The notes under the pieces: generated by a model
Databases searched by the model: none
What the model was told of the DNA's origin: nothing
Seen by the model: the letters and a program-made list of their open reading frames with translations, nothing else
Shown: piece by piece, positions 1 through 7,266 of the stretch
How positions within the stretch are numbered: the stretch's first letter is position 1
Layout: each line of letters opens with the position of its first letter
Position numbers and translations under genes: made by a program
Assembly: GCA_019408975.1 (NCBI GenBank)
Contig: DXVA01000051.1
Coordinates: forward strand, 1-18,675
Direction of reading: 5' to 3'
Source of the DNA: Lentisphaeria bacterium
GTDB lineage: Bacteria; Verrucomicrobiota; Lentisphaeria; Victivallales; UBA1829
Length of the DNA stretch: 18,675 bases

Positions 1-225
1 GAAAATTCGTATTTTCACCCTGGAAGTAAGAACAGAAGAACAGGGAACACGGAAGTAAGAAGGAATAGGGAAACAATTGAACAATTGAACAGGGAAACAT
101 TTGAACAATCGAAGGAAGAAAGAAGAAACAGGATCAGGGGAATGGGAGCGTTTTGCCCTGTCCTGCTGCTGCCGGAATGAAATACCAATTTTACAACTTT
201 TTCTCATGAGGAACTCGATCAGGGT
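1..225. repeat. 225-bp tandem repeat, copy A
   Basis: First of two head-to-tail copies of a 225-bp unit. The opening 64 bases match positions 226-289 exactly, and the stretch 136-183 matches 361-408 with one visible difference. Inside the unit the word GGAAGTAAGAA occurs twice (22-32 and 51-61). A low-complexity linker at about 73-118 is built from variants of the octamer GAACAATT/GAACAATC. The window begins in the middle of the hairpin that joins units, so the array probably extends further left. No convincing gene lies here; the short open frames through the repeat are taken as chance. Confidence 0.9.
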
Positions 226-247
226 GAAAATTCGTATTTTCACCCTG
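220..247. repeat. Perfect 12-bp hairpin at the repeat junction
   Basis: CAGGGTGAAAAT (220-231), loop TCGT (232-235), ATTTTCACCCTG (236-247). It is a perfect 12-bp stem with a 4-nt loop, placed where copy A meets copy B. The window's first bases are the right arm of an equivalent hairpin. There is no T-run after either arm, so it is not a typical intrinsic terminator. It could be a structural element of the repeat family. Confidence 0.85.
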
Positions 248-455
248 GAAGTAAGAACAGAAGAACAGGGAACACGGAAGTAAGAAGGAACGGGGAAACA
301 TTTGAACAATCGAACAATCGAACAATTCAACAATTGAATGAAGAAAGAAGAAGTAAGATCAGGGGAATGGGAACGTTTTGCCCTGTCCTGCTGCTGCCGG
401 AATGAAATATCCTTTTTACAACTTTTCCTCATGAGAAACTCTACCAGGGTGAAAT
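226..455. repeat. 225-bp tandem repeat, copy B (right end of array)
   Basis: Second copy, offset exactly 225 bases from copy A. The octamer linker (about 296-338) has a different number and arrangement of GAACAATC/GAACAATT units than copy A, as expected from slippage. Similarity fades at about 450-455, where the sequence starts to repeat the unit junction (AGGGTGAAA) and then diverges, so this is the right edge of the array. Positions 456-527, up to the stop codon of the next gene, hold nothing recognisable. Confidence 0.85.
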
Positions 456-527
456 TTCCTGTTGATCTCTTGCAAAAACTGTATTGTGTCAGAGTGGAAA
501 ATACTGCGTGTTTCATGCTGACCTCCG

Positions 528-1478
528 TTATTTGTTCAAATAAAACCTGTGTACGATGTCCATGGTTATTTTCTGTGCTTCCTCGGGAGCTTCGTTATTA
601 TGTGCATAATAGTAACACGCCAGATGGTCTGGCTGCGCCGATTTGAGAAAGGATTCCAGATTCCTTGCGAAGGTCTCATGCTGTGACGCCGGAAGAAGCA
701 TATTTTCAATCAGGGCGAATGTCCCGCAATGGTGCTCTGCACACTCTTTCAGGGTTCTCGCCCAGGTTTCCATGAGATAGGGTTTGTGTTTGGTCGGTGT
801 CTCGTGGAAATAGCTTTGCAGGGACAATCCGCCGTCAAAACCGGCATAATCAATTCCGGGGAGTCCGGCGCATAAACTGGTAAATCGGGGACTGGCATGG
901 GGCATGTTGAATATTGAGACAATCAGCTCCGGACGTATCTGCCGGGCGGCGGCTGTCCACTCTCCGATCAGTTCCGCGAAACTCCGGCAAATATGCTCCT
1001 TTCCATACCCTTCACCAAGTGCGGCGGCAGTGGCGGGATGGCGCGTCACAAAATCCGCTGCCTTGGGTTCATCCCAGATGATGCCGTCCACATCATAATC
1101 GTGAACCAGCGTCCGGATGAATTCCAGACTCCATTTGCGGAATTCCGGCGATTCAACACAGGCGACGGCTTGATCTTCCGGCAGGCGCGCCGCAGGATTT
1201 TCATTCAGCCATAAACTGCCCATCAGGGGCGCTCCCGCCAGACGTCCCCCGATCCGGCTCGGAATGACGAAAACTTTGATTCCCGCCCGATGCGCCGCAG
1301 CGATCTGCATTTCGAATGTCCGTCTGGCATACCGCATTTCGCTTTCGCTGAAAGAAAGCGCCACGGCGTCAAATCCCAGACTGCTCATTTCACCGAAGCT
1401 TTCCGCCCACTGGCGGGGAATGACGGTCCAGTTGCCGTAACTCAGGCAGTATGCGGTCAGCAGTTTCTTCCGACTCAT
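528..1478 (-). CDS. Putative TIM-barrel glycoside hydrolase-like protein
   Basis: 316 aa, no signal peptide, so probably cytoplasmic. Alternating strand/helix segments and a central strand ending in DGIIWDEPKA (residues 131-140) are typical of (beta/alpha)8 sugar hydrolases. D136/E137 there and E258 in the ALIENM segment are candidate acidic catalytic residues. The N-terminal part (IKVFVIPSRIGG, about 67-78) also fits such a fold. I cannot assign a family or a substrate. The start is supported by AGGAAG about 10 nt upstream of ATG. It is transcribed divergently from an AraC-type regulator 85 bp away, a common arrangement for carbohydrate-use genes, so it is likely controlled by that regulator. 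The fold assignment is inference from sequence pattern. Confidence 0.6.
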   Translation of the reverse strand: MSRKKLLTAYCLSYGNWTVIPRQWAESFGEMSSLGFDAVALSFSESEMRYARRTFEMQIAAAHRAGIKVFVIPSRIGGRLAGAPLMGSLWLNENPAARLPEDQAVACVESPEFRKWSLEFIRTLVHDYDVDGIIWDEPKAADFVTRHPATAAALGEGYGKEHICRSFAELIGEWTAAARQIRPELIVSIFNMPHASPRFTSLCAGLPGIDYAGFDGGLSLQSYFHETPTKHKPYLMETWARTLKECAEHHCGTFALIENMLLPASQHETFARNLESFLKSAQPDHLACYYYAHNNEAPEEAQKITMDIVHRFYLNK

Positions 1479-1494
1479 AGGTTTCTTCCTGTTT

Positions 1495-1522
1495 TTGATT
1501 TTTATTTTTTATATACTATATT
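1495..1522 (+). promoter_or_regulatory. Candidate promoter for the AraC-family gene
   Basis: TTGATT (1495-1500), 16-nt spacer, TATATT (1517-1522) on the plus strand, about 40 nt before the ATG at 1564. The whole 1479-1563 gap is strongly AT-rich, so chance matches are easy. This call is weaker than the opposing TATAAT promoter. Confidence 0.4.
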
Positions 1523-1525
1523 TAT

Positions 1526-1553
1526 ATTATATTTGATTTCAGGAATCTTGCAA
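1526..1553 (-). promoter_or_regulatory. sigma70-type promoter for the hydrolase-like gene
   Basis: On the minus strand, TTGCAA (1553-1548), a 16-nt spacer and a perfect TATAAT (1531-1526). The predicted transcript start is near 1519, about 40 nt before the ATG at 1478. The -35 box overlaps the leader of the divergent AraC gene, so one bound regulator could affect both directions. Confidence 0.6.
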
Positions 1554-1563
1554 CGGGGAAAGC

Positions 1564-2415
1564 ATGAAAAAATCAGTCACCACTATACAAAAATCGGTCA
1601 ACAACCTGGAATACATCCCAAGGGTGTTCCGCAATCCGTTCCACGTGGAGCGCATCGGCTATATTCAGGATAAAACCGAATTGATCGACCGTTATTTCAT
1701 ACTGCCCAGCGTGCTGTTCATCTTTGAAGGACGCGGTATTCTGGAAGAAAACGGCGCCCGTAAGGAATTGTCTGCTCCCTTTCTGATGTGGAACTGGCCG
1801 GGGGAACGCAAGAAGTATTGGCCGTCTCCCGTCTGGAATGAGTTGTATATCGGATTCAGGGAAGGGGCGGAGAAAGACCTGAAAAATTTTTTCGCGCCTG
1901 AGTTTTTCCGGCAGGATATCCGTGCAATTCCGCGTCCCGCCGAGTGCATACGCTATCTGACGGAACTGCGGAAAGCGATGATTTCTCCGGCGCTTCCGGG
2001 AGCAGCTGACCGGATCGACCAGCTGGCGACTCTGCTTCTGCTTGAGGTTGTTTATCCGCAGCAGGAGGAACATCTGGACCGGAATGAAAAGGCAATTCTG
2101 AGTATCACGGAATATATGCAGACTCATTTCAGGCAGGATATCGACTTGAATCAGCTTGCCGAAGAACACGGCTGGTCCTATTCGACCTTTCAACGGCAGT
2201 GGCGTTGCAAATATTCCTGTTCGCCGCTTCAATATCTGCGTCGTCTCCGCAATTCGGAGGCGCTTTACCTATTGCGGGAAAGTACTCTGACGGTCGGCGA
2301 TATTGCCAGGGAACTGGGCTTCCGCAACCAGTTTTACTTTGCAAAATTTTTCCGGGATATGAACGGTATGCCGCCCTCGGAATTCAGAGAACGCCGGAGA
2401 ACGGTGCCAAAATAA
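1564..2415 (+). CDS. AraC/XylS-family transcriptional regulator
   Basis: 283 aa. The C-terminal third (about 178-277) is an AraC-type double helix-turn-helix. The first HTH is around 194-215 (LNQLAEEHGWSYSTFQRQW). The second is around 243-267 (VGDIARELGFRNQFYFAKFF), followed by the family signature ending in MPPSEFR. The N-terminal part (about 20-120), rich in aromatic and beta-prone residues (IFEGRGILEENG, WNWPGERKKYWP), fits the cupin-like effector-binding domain of sugar-responsive members. The start has GGGGA about 6 nt upstream. It is divergent from the hydrolase-like gene at 528-1478, its likely target; the inducer is unknown. It ends 38 bp before the convergent acyltransferase gene. 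The family is clear; target and ligand are inference. Confidence 0.9.
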   Translation: MKKSVTTIQKSVNNLEYIPRVFRNPFHVERIGYIQDKTELIDRYFILPSVLFIFEGRGILEENGARKELSAPFLMWNWPGERKKYWPSPVWNELYIGFREGAEKDLKNFFAPEFFRQDIRAIPRPAECIRYLTELRKAMISPALPGAADRIDQLATLLLLEVVYPQQEEHLDRNEKAILSITEYMQTHFRQDIDLNQLAEEHGWSYSTFQRQWRCKYSCSPLQYLRRLRNSEALYLLRESTLTVGDIARELGFRNQFYFAKFFRDMNGMPPSEFRERRRTVPK

Positions 2416-2451
2416 TTTCCCCGGATATGGCGGATAGGTCTTATCGGGAAA
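2416..2451. terminator. Hairpin between convergent genes, possible bidirectional terminator
   Basis: TTTCCC and GATA on the left pair with TATC and GGGAAA on the right, with a 2-nt bulge, in the 38-bp gap between two convergent genes. A/T-rich bases flank both sides, but there is no long T-run. Confidence 0.4.
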
Positions 2452-2453
2452 TA

Positions 2454-3476
2454 TCATTCGGCGGATTTCCGGGCAGCCTGATCTTTCTTGTATTTTTCTA
2501 TTTTGGCTTTCATGGAGAAGAAACGCTTATTGGGGACTCTGGCATAAGCCGGGTAACGTCTGCGGATTTCAGGAGATACATTTTCAGGTATATACTGAAA
2601 ACGTTTATAAAGCCAGAGGTATTGATCCGGCGCCATGCGGATGAATTCCTCCGTAATATCCGTCAGCGCCTGAATCAACTCCTCATCGCTTTCATATTCC
2701 GCGGAAGGTTTGGGCAGTTCCCGGAGAATCGCTTTGAATCTGCCCTCCGTCCGCAGAACGGTGCCGATGGCGACAAAACGGTTTCTGGATCTTGACAGTC
2801 CCGCCGGAGCACGGCTTACCGGAACCGGGATTCCGAAGAGATTGACAAATACGCCTCCGTTGCGGATACGTGTATTCTGGTCGATCAGAATCCCGATCGT
2901 ATAACCTTCGTCCAATGCCTTTTTCATGCTGCGCGCCGCACCTTTGGAATGGATGATGCGGACATCGCCGGATACACGCCCCGAACTGATCAGCCGGTCG
3001 AGATACGGATTGCGGGCTGTTTTTACCACCGTAGCCATTTTATACCGGAAAAGCTGTGCAAGAACCCGTCCGGCGAACTCCCAGTTGCCCAAATGGGGCG
3101 TAACGAGAATCGCGCCGGTGCCGTTTTCCGTCATGCGGAGTCCTTTTTCCGCACATGCGCGGCAGTCCGTCAGATCGACGATTTCTGCAAACTCCTGCGG
3201 ATGAGCCGTCGCCCAGAAAAATTCGCAAAGAGTCCGGATCAGATTTTCCAGGCTCCTGCGGGCGATCATCCTGACTTCCTTTTCACTTTTTTCGGGGAAT
3301 GCCGCACGGATGTTGGTCCGGCACAGAGAGCCGAATCCGGGAATGAAGTAGAGGATTCCGCCGAAAATACGCCCAAGAAAGGCAAAAGAACGGTAGGGCA
3401 GAATTCCCATCAGTTTGAATGCTCCGAGAGCAAAGAGATATTCCGTATAGGCTTTGATATTCCGGAAAATGTTCAT
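2454..3476 (-). CDS. lpxL: Lipid A biosynthesis lauroyl/myristoyl acyltransferase (LpxL/HtrB family)
   Basis: 340 aa. The family transfers a secondary acyl chain to lipid A (Kdo2-lipid IVA) at the inner face of the cytoplasmic membrane. The catalytic HX4(D/E) motif is seen as HLGNWE (H128, E133). It is followed by the conserved IDQNTR block and a GIPVPVSRAPAGL segment. A hydrophobic N-terminal stretch (about 11-50) fits membrane anchoring. The frame is open to 3536, but I choose ATG at 3476 because AGGAGG sits about 6 nt upstream. The alternative ATG at 3494 lies before that ribosome site and overlaps the TGA of the upstream gene. The frame therefore starts 17 nt after the preceding gene and is probably co-transcribed with it and rpsA. 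The exact acyl chain and position cannot be told; lpxL is used in the family sense. Confidence 0.85.
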   Translation of the reverse strand: MNIFRNIKAYTEYLFALGAFKLMGILPYRSFAFLGRIFGGILYFIPGFGSLCRTNIRAAFPEKSEKEVRMIARRSLENLIRTLCEFFWATAHPQEFAEIVDLTDCRACAEKGLRMTENGTGAILVTPHLGNWEFAGRVLAQLFRYKMATVVKTARNPYLDRLISSGRVSGDVRIIHSKGAARSMKKALDEGYTIGILIDQNTRIRNGGVFVNLFGIPVPVSRAPAGLSRSRNRFVAIGTVLRTEGRFKAILRELPKPSAEYESDEELIQALTDITEEFIRMAPDQYLWLYKRFQYIPENVSPEIRRRYPAYARVPNKRFFSMKAKIEKYKKDQAARKSAE

Positions 3477-3493
3477 GCACCCCTCCTGCCGCA

Positions 3494-4573
3494 TCAGCGG
3501 TTGAGGCGGCGTCTGCGCGGAACGGGACCGAGGCACGGCGCCGAGCCGGTTTTATCTGTATAAATGCCGTTGGAAAACAGCACGTCACGCATGGCGGACG
3601 CGGCGATATTCTGTGCCAGATGGTTCATGTTTTCTTCGGGGCAGTTCCATGTTTCCGGCTCTTTGACAAGACGGAACGTGAGATCCGGCATGACGTAGAT
3701 CAAGCCCCAGGAGTCGGCGATTTCATTTGGTTTTACCGTGTTTTCCGGAACCGCCAGATAAAGCTGCGAGGCGGTCTTTGCCGTTCGCATCTTGTCCAGA
3801 CGGCTTCCATGATAGAGTGCATATTCCAGCTCGTCAATACGTTTCAGGCACTGTTTGTAAGCTTTGTTGGAACTTCTCCTGTAATCCCAGGAATCGAAAT
3901 CGGCAAACAAAGTATCCATTTCCTTCAGATGCGGCTCCGTCCGGCGGATTTCCGCTTCAAGGTTACAGCGTTCCAGCTTTGCCGCGGAAAGAAGCGCCGT
4001 CAGCTCGCGCTGATTGGAGCAATCCATGGAAATGATATTTTCAAAACTGGTTTCGACGATCACCGTTTTCGTAACCCTGAGTACGCCGCGCCTGCCTGCC
4101 GGCTCGGACCAGAATGCCGCCGCATCAGCCTGAAATTTCTTCAAACGCGTGGGAACGGACAATGCAAGCCCGGTAGGGTTCAGCGCCGCAAGAAATGCGA
4201 GTGCCGCACGTTTCAACGTCTGCGGCGTCAGTTCCTGCTTCTTCGCAGGGGTGCACTGTATGACTTCTGCAGTTTCCTCCGTCTTATCGATGGCAGGAGT
4301 CTCTTTTTCCTGCTCTGCGGCAGACGGTTCGGAGACGGATTGGGCGGCTGTCTCCGCCGGAAGCGGCTGCGGTTCTTTTTCCGCCGTCTCTTCTACGGAA
4401 ACATCCGCCCATTCTTCGTCATAATCCTCAAGCTCGACAACCTCAATTTCTTCCTCCGGGGCTTCTTCAAACCCCGAAAGCAGATCGTCGTTCAGGGAAG
4501 CGTCCTCCGGGGTGTTTTCTTCTCCCGATCCGAAATCAAAAAACATTTGAGTATTTTTTTTCAATTCAGACAT
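3494..4573 (-). CDS. Unknown protein: acidic N-terminus plus conserved-looking C-terminal domain (possible nuclease fold)
   Basis: 359 aa, not recognised with certainty. Residues about 15-115 are very rich in E, D, P and A and are probably disordered. About 120-160 is a basic, helical linker. About 165-335 looks globular. There, EIRRTE (208-213) followed about 55 residues later by TASQLYLAVPENTV (267-280) and SWGLIYVMPDLTFRLVKEP (288-306) resembles, from memory, MmcB-like/PD-(D/E)XK-fold proteins. In those, E-x-K-x-S is followed by an LY-AVP strand and a GLI strand, but here the expected Lys after E is absent or shifted. The start has GGGAGG 8 nt upstream. The gene lies 35 bp after rpsA and just before lpxL in an apparent operon. 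Existence of the gene is secure; the function is a lead only. Confidence 0.75.
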   Translation of the reverse strand: MSELKKNTQMFFDFGSGEENTPEDASLNDDLLSGFEEAPEEEIEVVELEDYDEEWADVSVEETAEKEPQPLPAETAAQSVSEPSAAEQEKETPAIDKTEETAEVIQCTPAKKQELTPQTLKRAALAFLAALNPTGLALSVPTRLKKFQADAAAFWSEPAGRRGVLRVTKTVIVETSFENIISMDCSNQRELTALLSAAKLERCNLEAEIRRTEPHLKEMDTLFADFDSWDYRRSSNKAYKQCLKRIDELEYALYHGSRLDKMRTAKTASQLYLAVPENTVKPNEIADSWGLIYVMPDLTFRLVKEPETWNCPEENMNHLAQNIAASAMRDVLFSNGIYTDKTGSAPCLGPVPRRRRLNR

Positions 4574-4608
4574 CAGAACGCCTCCCTTGCTTTACGGATC
4601 AGTGATGA

Positions 4609-6345
4609 TCAGTTATTCTCGCTGACATCGAGATCGTCGAGGGCATCGCCGATGACTTTGCCCATATCGACGAGAGCCGCACCCGGCTTGAGGGCCGCGG
4701 AAACTTCTTCGCCCGCCGCCTTCAGGTCGTCTTCAGTGTAGCCTTCCTCAAGAGCCTTGATGCTGAGCCCGATCCGACGTTCTTCCTTGTCGATCTTGAT
4801 GACTCTTGCCTCAATTTCCTGACCGAGAGCGAGTTTGTCCTTGACCTTCTCAACACGGTCTTTGCTGATCTGGGAGATGTGGACAAGTCCGTCGATCTTG
4901 TGGGAGAGCTCGATGAAAGCGCCGAACGCCGTGATCTTGGTGACTTTGCCCTTGACGACATCGCCGATCTTGTAAAGTGTCTCAATGTTTGCCCACGGAT
5001 CGTCTTCGGTCTGCTTGAGGCCGAGGGAGATTCTCTGCTGCTGCGGGTCGATATCGAGGATGACGGCGTCCACTTCGTCGCCGACTTTGAGAACTTCGTT
5101 CGGGTTGTTGATCTTGCGTGTCCATGACATGTCAGAGACATGGATCATTCCGTCGATGTCGTTTTCGATTTCGACGAATGCGCCGTAACTGGTCATATTG
5201 CGGACTTTGCCCTTGATGCGGCTGCCGGCAGGATATTTTTCCGCGAGAACTTCCCACGGATTGCGTGTTTTCTGGCGGAGACCGAGAGAGATCTTCTTGC
5301 CTTCCTTGTCGATGTCGAGCACAACAGCTTCGACTTCCTCGCCGACGCTGACCACATCACCGGCTTTGGTGACGCGCTTGGTCCAGGACATTTCAGAGAC
5401 ATGGATCAGACCTTCAACGCCCTGTTCGATTTCGACGAATGCGCCGTAGGGCATGATGTTCACGATACGTCCCTTGACGATGTTGCCGACTGCATATTTG
5501 GACTCGACTTCATCCCACGGATTCTTGGATTTCTGCTTGAGTCCGAGAGAAACGCGCTCTTTCTCGAAGTCGATGTCGAGGATCATGACCTCGATCTCCT
5601 GACCGAGTTCGAGCATTTCGGACGGATGGGAGATTCTGCCCCAGGACATGTCGGTGATATGGAGAAGCCCGTCCACGCCGCCGAGGTCGATGAAAGCACC
5701 GAAATCGGTGATGTTCTTGACGACGCCCTTGCGGATCTGACCGACTTCCATCTCCTTGAGGAGAGCGGATCTGCGATCCTTGCGGGATTCTTCGAGGAGC
5801 TCGCGTCTGGAGACGACGATGTTCTTGCGATCCTGATTGATCTTGAGGATCTTGAGGTCATACTCTTTGCCGATGAACTCATCCATGTTCTTGACGGGGC
5901 CGATATCGATCTGGGAGCCGGGGAGGAACGCCTCGACGCCGTTGAGGTCGATGATGATACCGCCTTTGACGCGGTGCTTCATGAGACCCTTGATGATGCT
6001 GCCTTCGCCGTATTCGGATGTGATCTTTTCCCAGGACTTGATGAAGTTTGCCTTGGAGAGACTGATCTCGGGCATATTATTTTCATTCTCGATCGCTTCG
6101 AGGAAAACGTCCACATTGTCGCCGACCTGAGCTTCACTCCAGTTTCTGAATTCTGTGCTGGGGATAAAGCCTTCCGCCTTGTAGCCGATGTCTACGAGAG
6201 CACCGTCCTGTCTTTTCTCGACGATTTTGCCGGGAACGATGGAGCCCTCGGCGAAGTTGTTGCTTTTTTCGGTGCCGTTCAGCAGTTCGTCCATGGAGAC
6301 ATTGCTGCTCAGATCAACATAGCTTTTTGTGTTTTCTGTTGTCAT
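4609..6345 (-). CDS. rpsA: 30S ribosomal protein S1
   Basis: 578 aa with six S1/OB RNA-binding repeats at roughly 33-98, 115-181, 201-271, 286-358, 372-445 and 459-532. The last four share the canonical pattern GAF(V/I)(E/D)(L/I)...GL(I/L)H(I/V)S...W. S1 binds mRNA leaders and helps the 30S subunit recruit transcripts lacking strong Shine-Dalgarno sites. The frame is open to an ATG at 6441, but that ATG lies inside the -10 box (TATGTT) of a strong promoter, so it cannot be the start. ATG at 6345 (MTTENTKSY) is chosen. It has no Shine-Dalgarno site; the upstream bases are A-rich (AAAGAAAACAACAAA), reminiscent of E. coli rpsA, which also lacks a canonical site and is autoregulated. The gene is followed at 35 bp by an unknown gene and then lpxL. 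Confidence 0.95.
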   Translation of the reverse strand: MTTENTKSYVDLSSNVSMDELLNGTEKSNNFAEGSIVPGKIVEKRQDGALVDIGYKAEGFIPSTEFRNWSEAQVGDNVDVFLEAIENENNMPEISLSKANFIKSWEKITSEYGEGSIIKGLMKHRVKGGIIIDLNGVEAFLPGSQIDIGPVKNMDEFIGKEYDLKILKINQDRKNIVVSRRELLEESRKDRRSALLKEMEVGQIRKGVVKNITDFGAFIDLGGVDGLLHITDMSWGRISHPSEMLELGQEIEVMILDIDFEKERVSLGLKQKSKNPWDEVESKYAVGNIVKGRIVNIMPYGAFVEIEQGVEGLIHVSEMSWTKRVTKAGDVVSVGEEVEAVVLDIDKEGKKISLGLRQKTRNPWEVLAEKYPAGSRIKGKVRNMTSYGAFVEIENDIDGMIHVSDMSWTRKINNPNEVLKVGDEVDAVILDIDPQQQRISLGLKQTEDDPWANIETLYKIGDVVKGKVTKITAFGAFIELSHKIDGLVHISQISKDRVEKVKDKLALGQEIEARVIKIDKEERRIGLSIKALEEGYTEDDLKAAGEEVSAALKPGAALVDMGKVIGDALDDLDVSENN

Positions 6346-6398
6346 TTTGTTGTTTTCTTTGTTTGGTTCCGTTGCCTGGTAAGGAAACTCCCTGCGTA

Positions 6399-6413
6399 CG
6401 GACACCGTGTCCG
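6399..6413. promoter_or_regulatory. Dyad in the rpsA leader
   Basis: CGGACAC-C-GTGTCCG, a perfect 7-bp inverted repeat centred at 6406. Imperfect symmetry extends it to about 6394-6418. It lies in the roughly 85-nt leader between the rpsA promoter and its ATG. It could be an operator or a small leader hairpin for feedback control; the role is inference. Confidence 0.5.
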
Positions 6414-6436
6414 CACACACCTGTGATTGAATGAAT

Positions 6437-6465
6437 AACATACCCTCTTATCGGCGAGTTGTCAA
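6437..6465 (-). promoter_or_regulatory. sigma70-type promoter of rpsA
   Basis: On the minus strand, a perfect TTGACA (6465-6460), a 17-nt spacer and TATGTT (6442-6437). This is a near-consensus promoter with a predicted start near 6430. A 6-bp dyad, TCGGCG (6451-6456) and CGCCGA (6472-6477), is centred exactly on the -35 box and could be an operator. Confidence 0.8.
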
Positions 6466-6482
6466 GCTCTCCGCCGAGTTTT

Positions 6483-6509
6483 CAGGCATTTATAATAGAT
6501 GAATGCCTG
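6483..6509 (-). terminator. Hairpin after the DUF2271 gene
   Basis: CAGGCATT (6483-6490), 11-nt loop, AATGCCTG (6502-6509): a perfect 8-bp stem beginning 18 nt beyond the stop codon of the 6528-7100 gene. There is no T-run after it on the minus strand, so it may be a weak or factor-assisted terminator, or a processing or regulatory element just upstream of the rpsA promoter. Confidence 0.4.
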
Positions 6510-6527
6510 CGAGCCGTGATTTTCAGC

Positions 6528-7100
6528 CTATGGAGTGTAGGTTACCGTCACTGTCCCGATCATGTTGCCGTGATTGTCGGATTTCACGGAGTACTGCGGC
6601 TGCGCCCGGACCGTTTCACTGTTTTCCCCGACGGTGATATTGGCTGTATAAAGCACACGGCTTTTCCAGCGGAGGGTCCCTTCGACAAAGATCTTATACT
6701 TTCCGGGAACGATGCTTTTCCCGTCTTTTCCCTTGCAGTCCCAGGTATATGTGACCGTTCCCGAGACAGGTGTGGCGCCGGAAACGGCATCCAGTTCCGT
6801 TTTCGGCGTATTTGCCGCTCCGGAACGCCTGACCCATGTGGGGACGCAGTCTTTACGGACTGCATAACCGCCTTTTCCCGTATAGTTCGTAACGTAAAGT
6901 GTCTTGATGAACTGTCCGTTTGCATTTTCCGCCCAGACAGCGAACTGGTTGCTGGCGATTCCGGACTGTCTGATGTAAGGGAATGAAACCTTTACAGACG
7001 GAGCTGCCTGCTTTTCCGCGGCGTTTGCGGAGATTGTAATTCCCGACATGGCAAAGATTCCGGCGGCGAGAAAGAATTTCAAATCACAGATACATCGCAT
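6528..7100 (-). CDS. Secreted DUF2271-like protein
   Basis: 190 aa with a clear Sec signal peptide: hydrophobic core FFLAAGIFAMSGITI, cleavage predicted after ANA at about residue 27. The mature part matches the DUF2271 pattern as I know it: W(A/V)EN..G.F.KTLYVT near 56-72, W(V)RRSG near 89-94, DAVSGATP (104-111), then TYTWDCKGKDG and VPGKYKIFVE (131-140). The family is periplasmic or secreted and of unknown function; in other bacteria some members sit beside PepSY or FMN-binding redox proteins, which are not seen here. The start is chosen by AGGAGGG about 6 nt upstream, and the frame's upstream extension has no coding character. It has its own promoter and is separated from rpsA by a hairpin. 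Confidence 0.8.
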   Translation of the reverse strand: MRCICDLKFFLAAGIFAMSGITISANAAEKQAAPSVKVSFPYIRQSGIASNQFAVWAENANGQFIKTLYVTNYTGKGGYAVRKDCVPTWVRRSGAANTPKTELDAVSGATPVSGTVTYTWDCKGKDGKSIVPGKYKIFVEGTLRWKSRVLYTANITVGENSETVRAQPQYSVKSDNHGNMIGTVTVTYTP

Positions 7101-7128
7101 GAAGACCCTCCTTGTATAAAGCTGGAGT

Positions 7129-7157
7129 ACTTTACAGTGCTGCTTGTGTTCTGTCAA
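7129..7157 (-). promoter_or_regulatory. sigma70-type promoter of the DUF2271 gene
   Basis: Minus strand: TTGACA (7157-7152), 17-nt spacer, TAAAGT (7134-7129). The predicted start is near 7122, about 22 nt before the ATG at 7100, with the AGGAGGG ribosome site in between. Confidence 0.7.
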
Positions 7158-7219
7158 CTTGTTTCCGGAGCAAAGATTCCGGCGGAAGTGAAAAAAGCTT
7201 AAATTTTTCAGATTTTGAT

Positions 7220-7247
7220 TTGACAAAAAACAAAAGCTGAGTAAATT
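7220..7247 (+). promoter_or_regulatory. Promoter of tRNA-Gln
   Basis: TTGACA (7220-7225), 16-nt spacer, TAAATT (7242-7247). The predicted start is near 7254, about 13 nt before the mature tRNA 5' end, a usual distance for a tRNA leader. Confidence 0.7.
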
Positions 7248-7266
7248 AAACGCATCATCAGATTTT

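Noticed and set aside
101..646. Two similar small plus-strand open frames (101-283 and 338-646) sharing the segment SGEWERFALSCCCRNEI
   Set aside because: They lie within the two copies of the 225-bp repeat, so their similarity follows from the DNA repeat. They have no consistent ribosome site, they differ in start and end, and the second runs into the end of the hydrolase-like gene on the other strand.
3477..3536. Longer LpxL start at 3536 or 3494
   Set aside because: 3536 lies inside the preceding gene without a ribosome site. 3494 lies upstream of the AGGAGG that serves 3476.
3620..4741. 373-aa plus-strand open frame opposite the acidic unknown gene
   Set aside because: Arg/Phe-rich antisense of a Glu-rich region; spans the junction of two clear minus-strand genes.
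5140..6426. Long plus-strand open frame (428 aa) opposite rpsA
   Set aside because: Antisense shadow of the S1 repeats. Its repeated acidic composition mirrors the repeated codons of S1, and rpsA itself is unmistakable.
6346..6441. N-terminal extension of S1 from the ATG at 6441
   Set aside because: That ATG is part of the TATGTT -10 box, so it lies upstream of the predicted transcript start; the extension has no S1-like residues.
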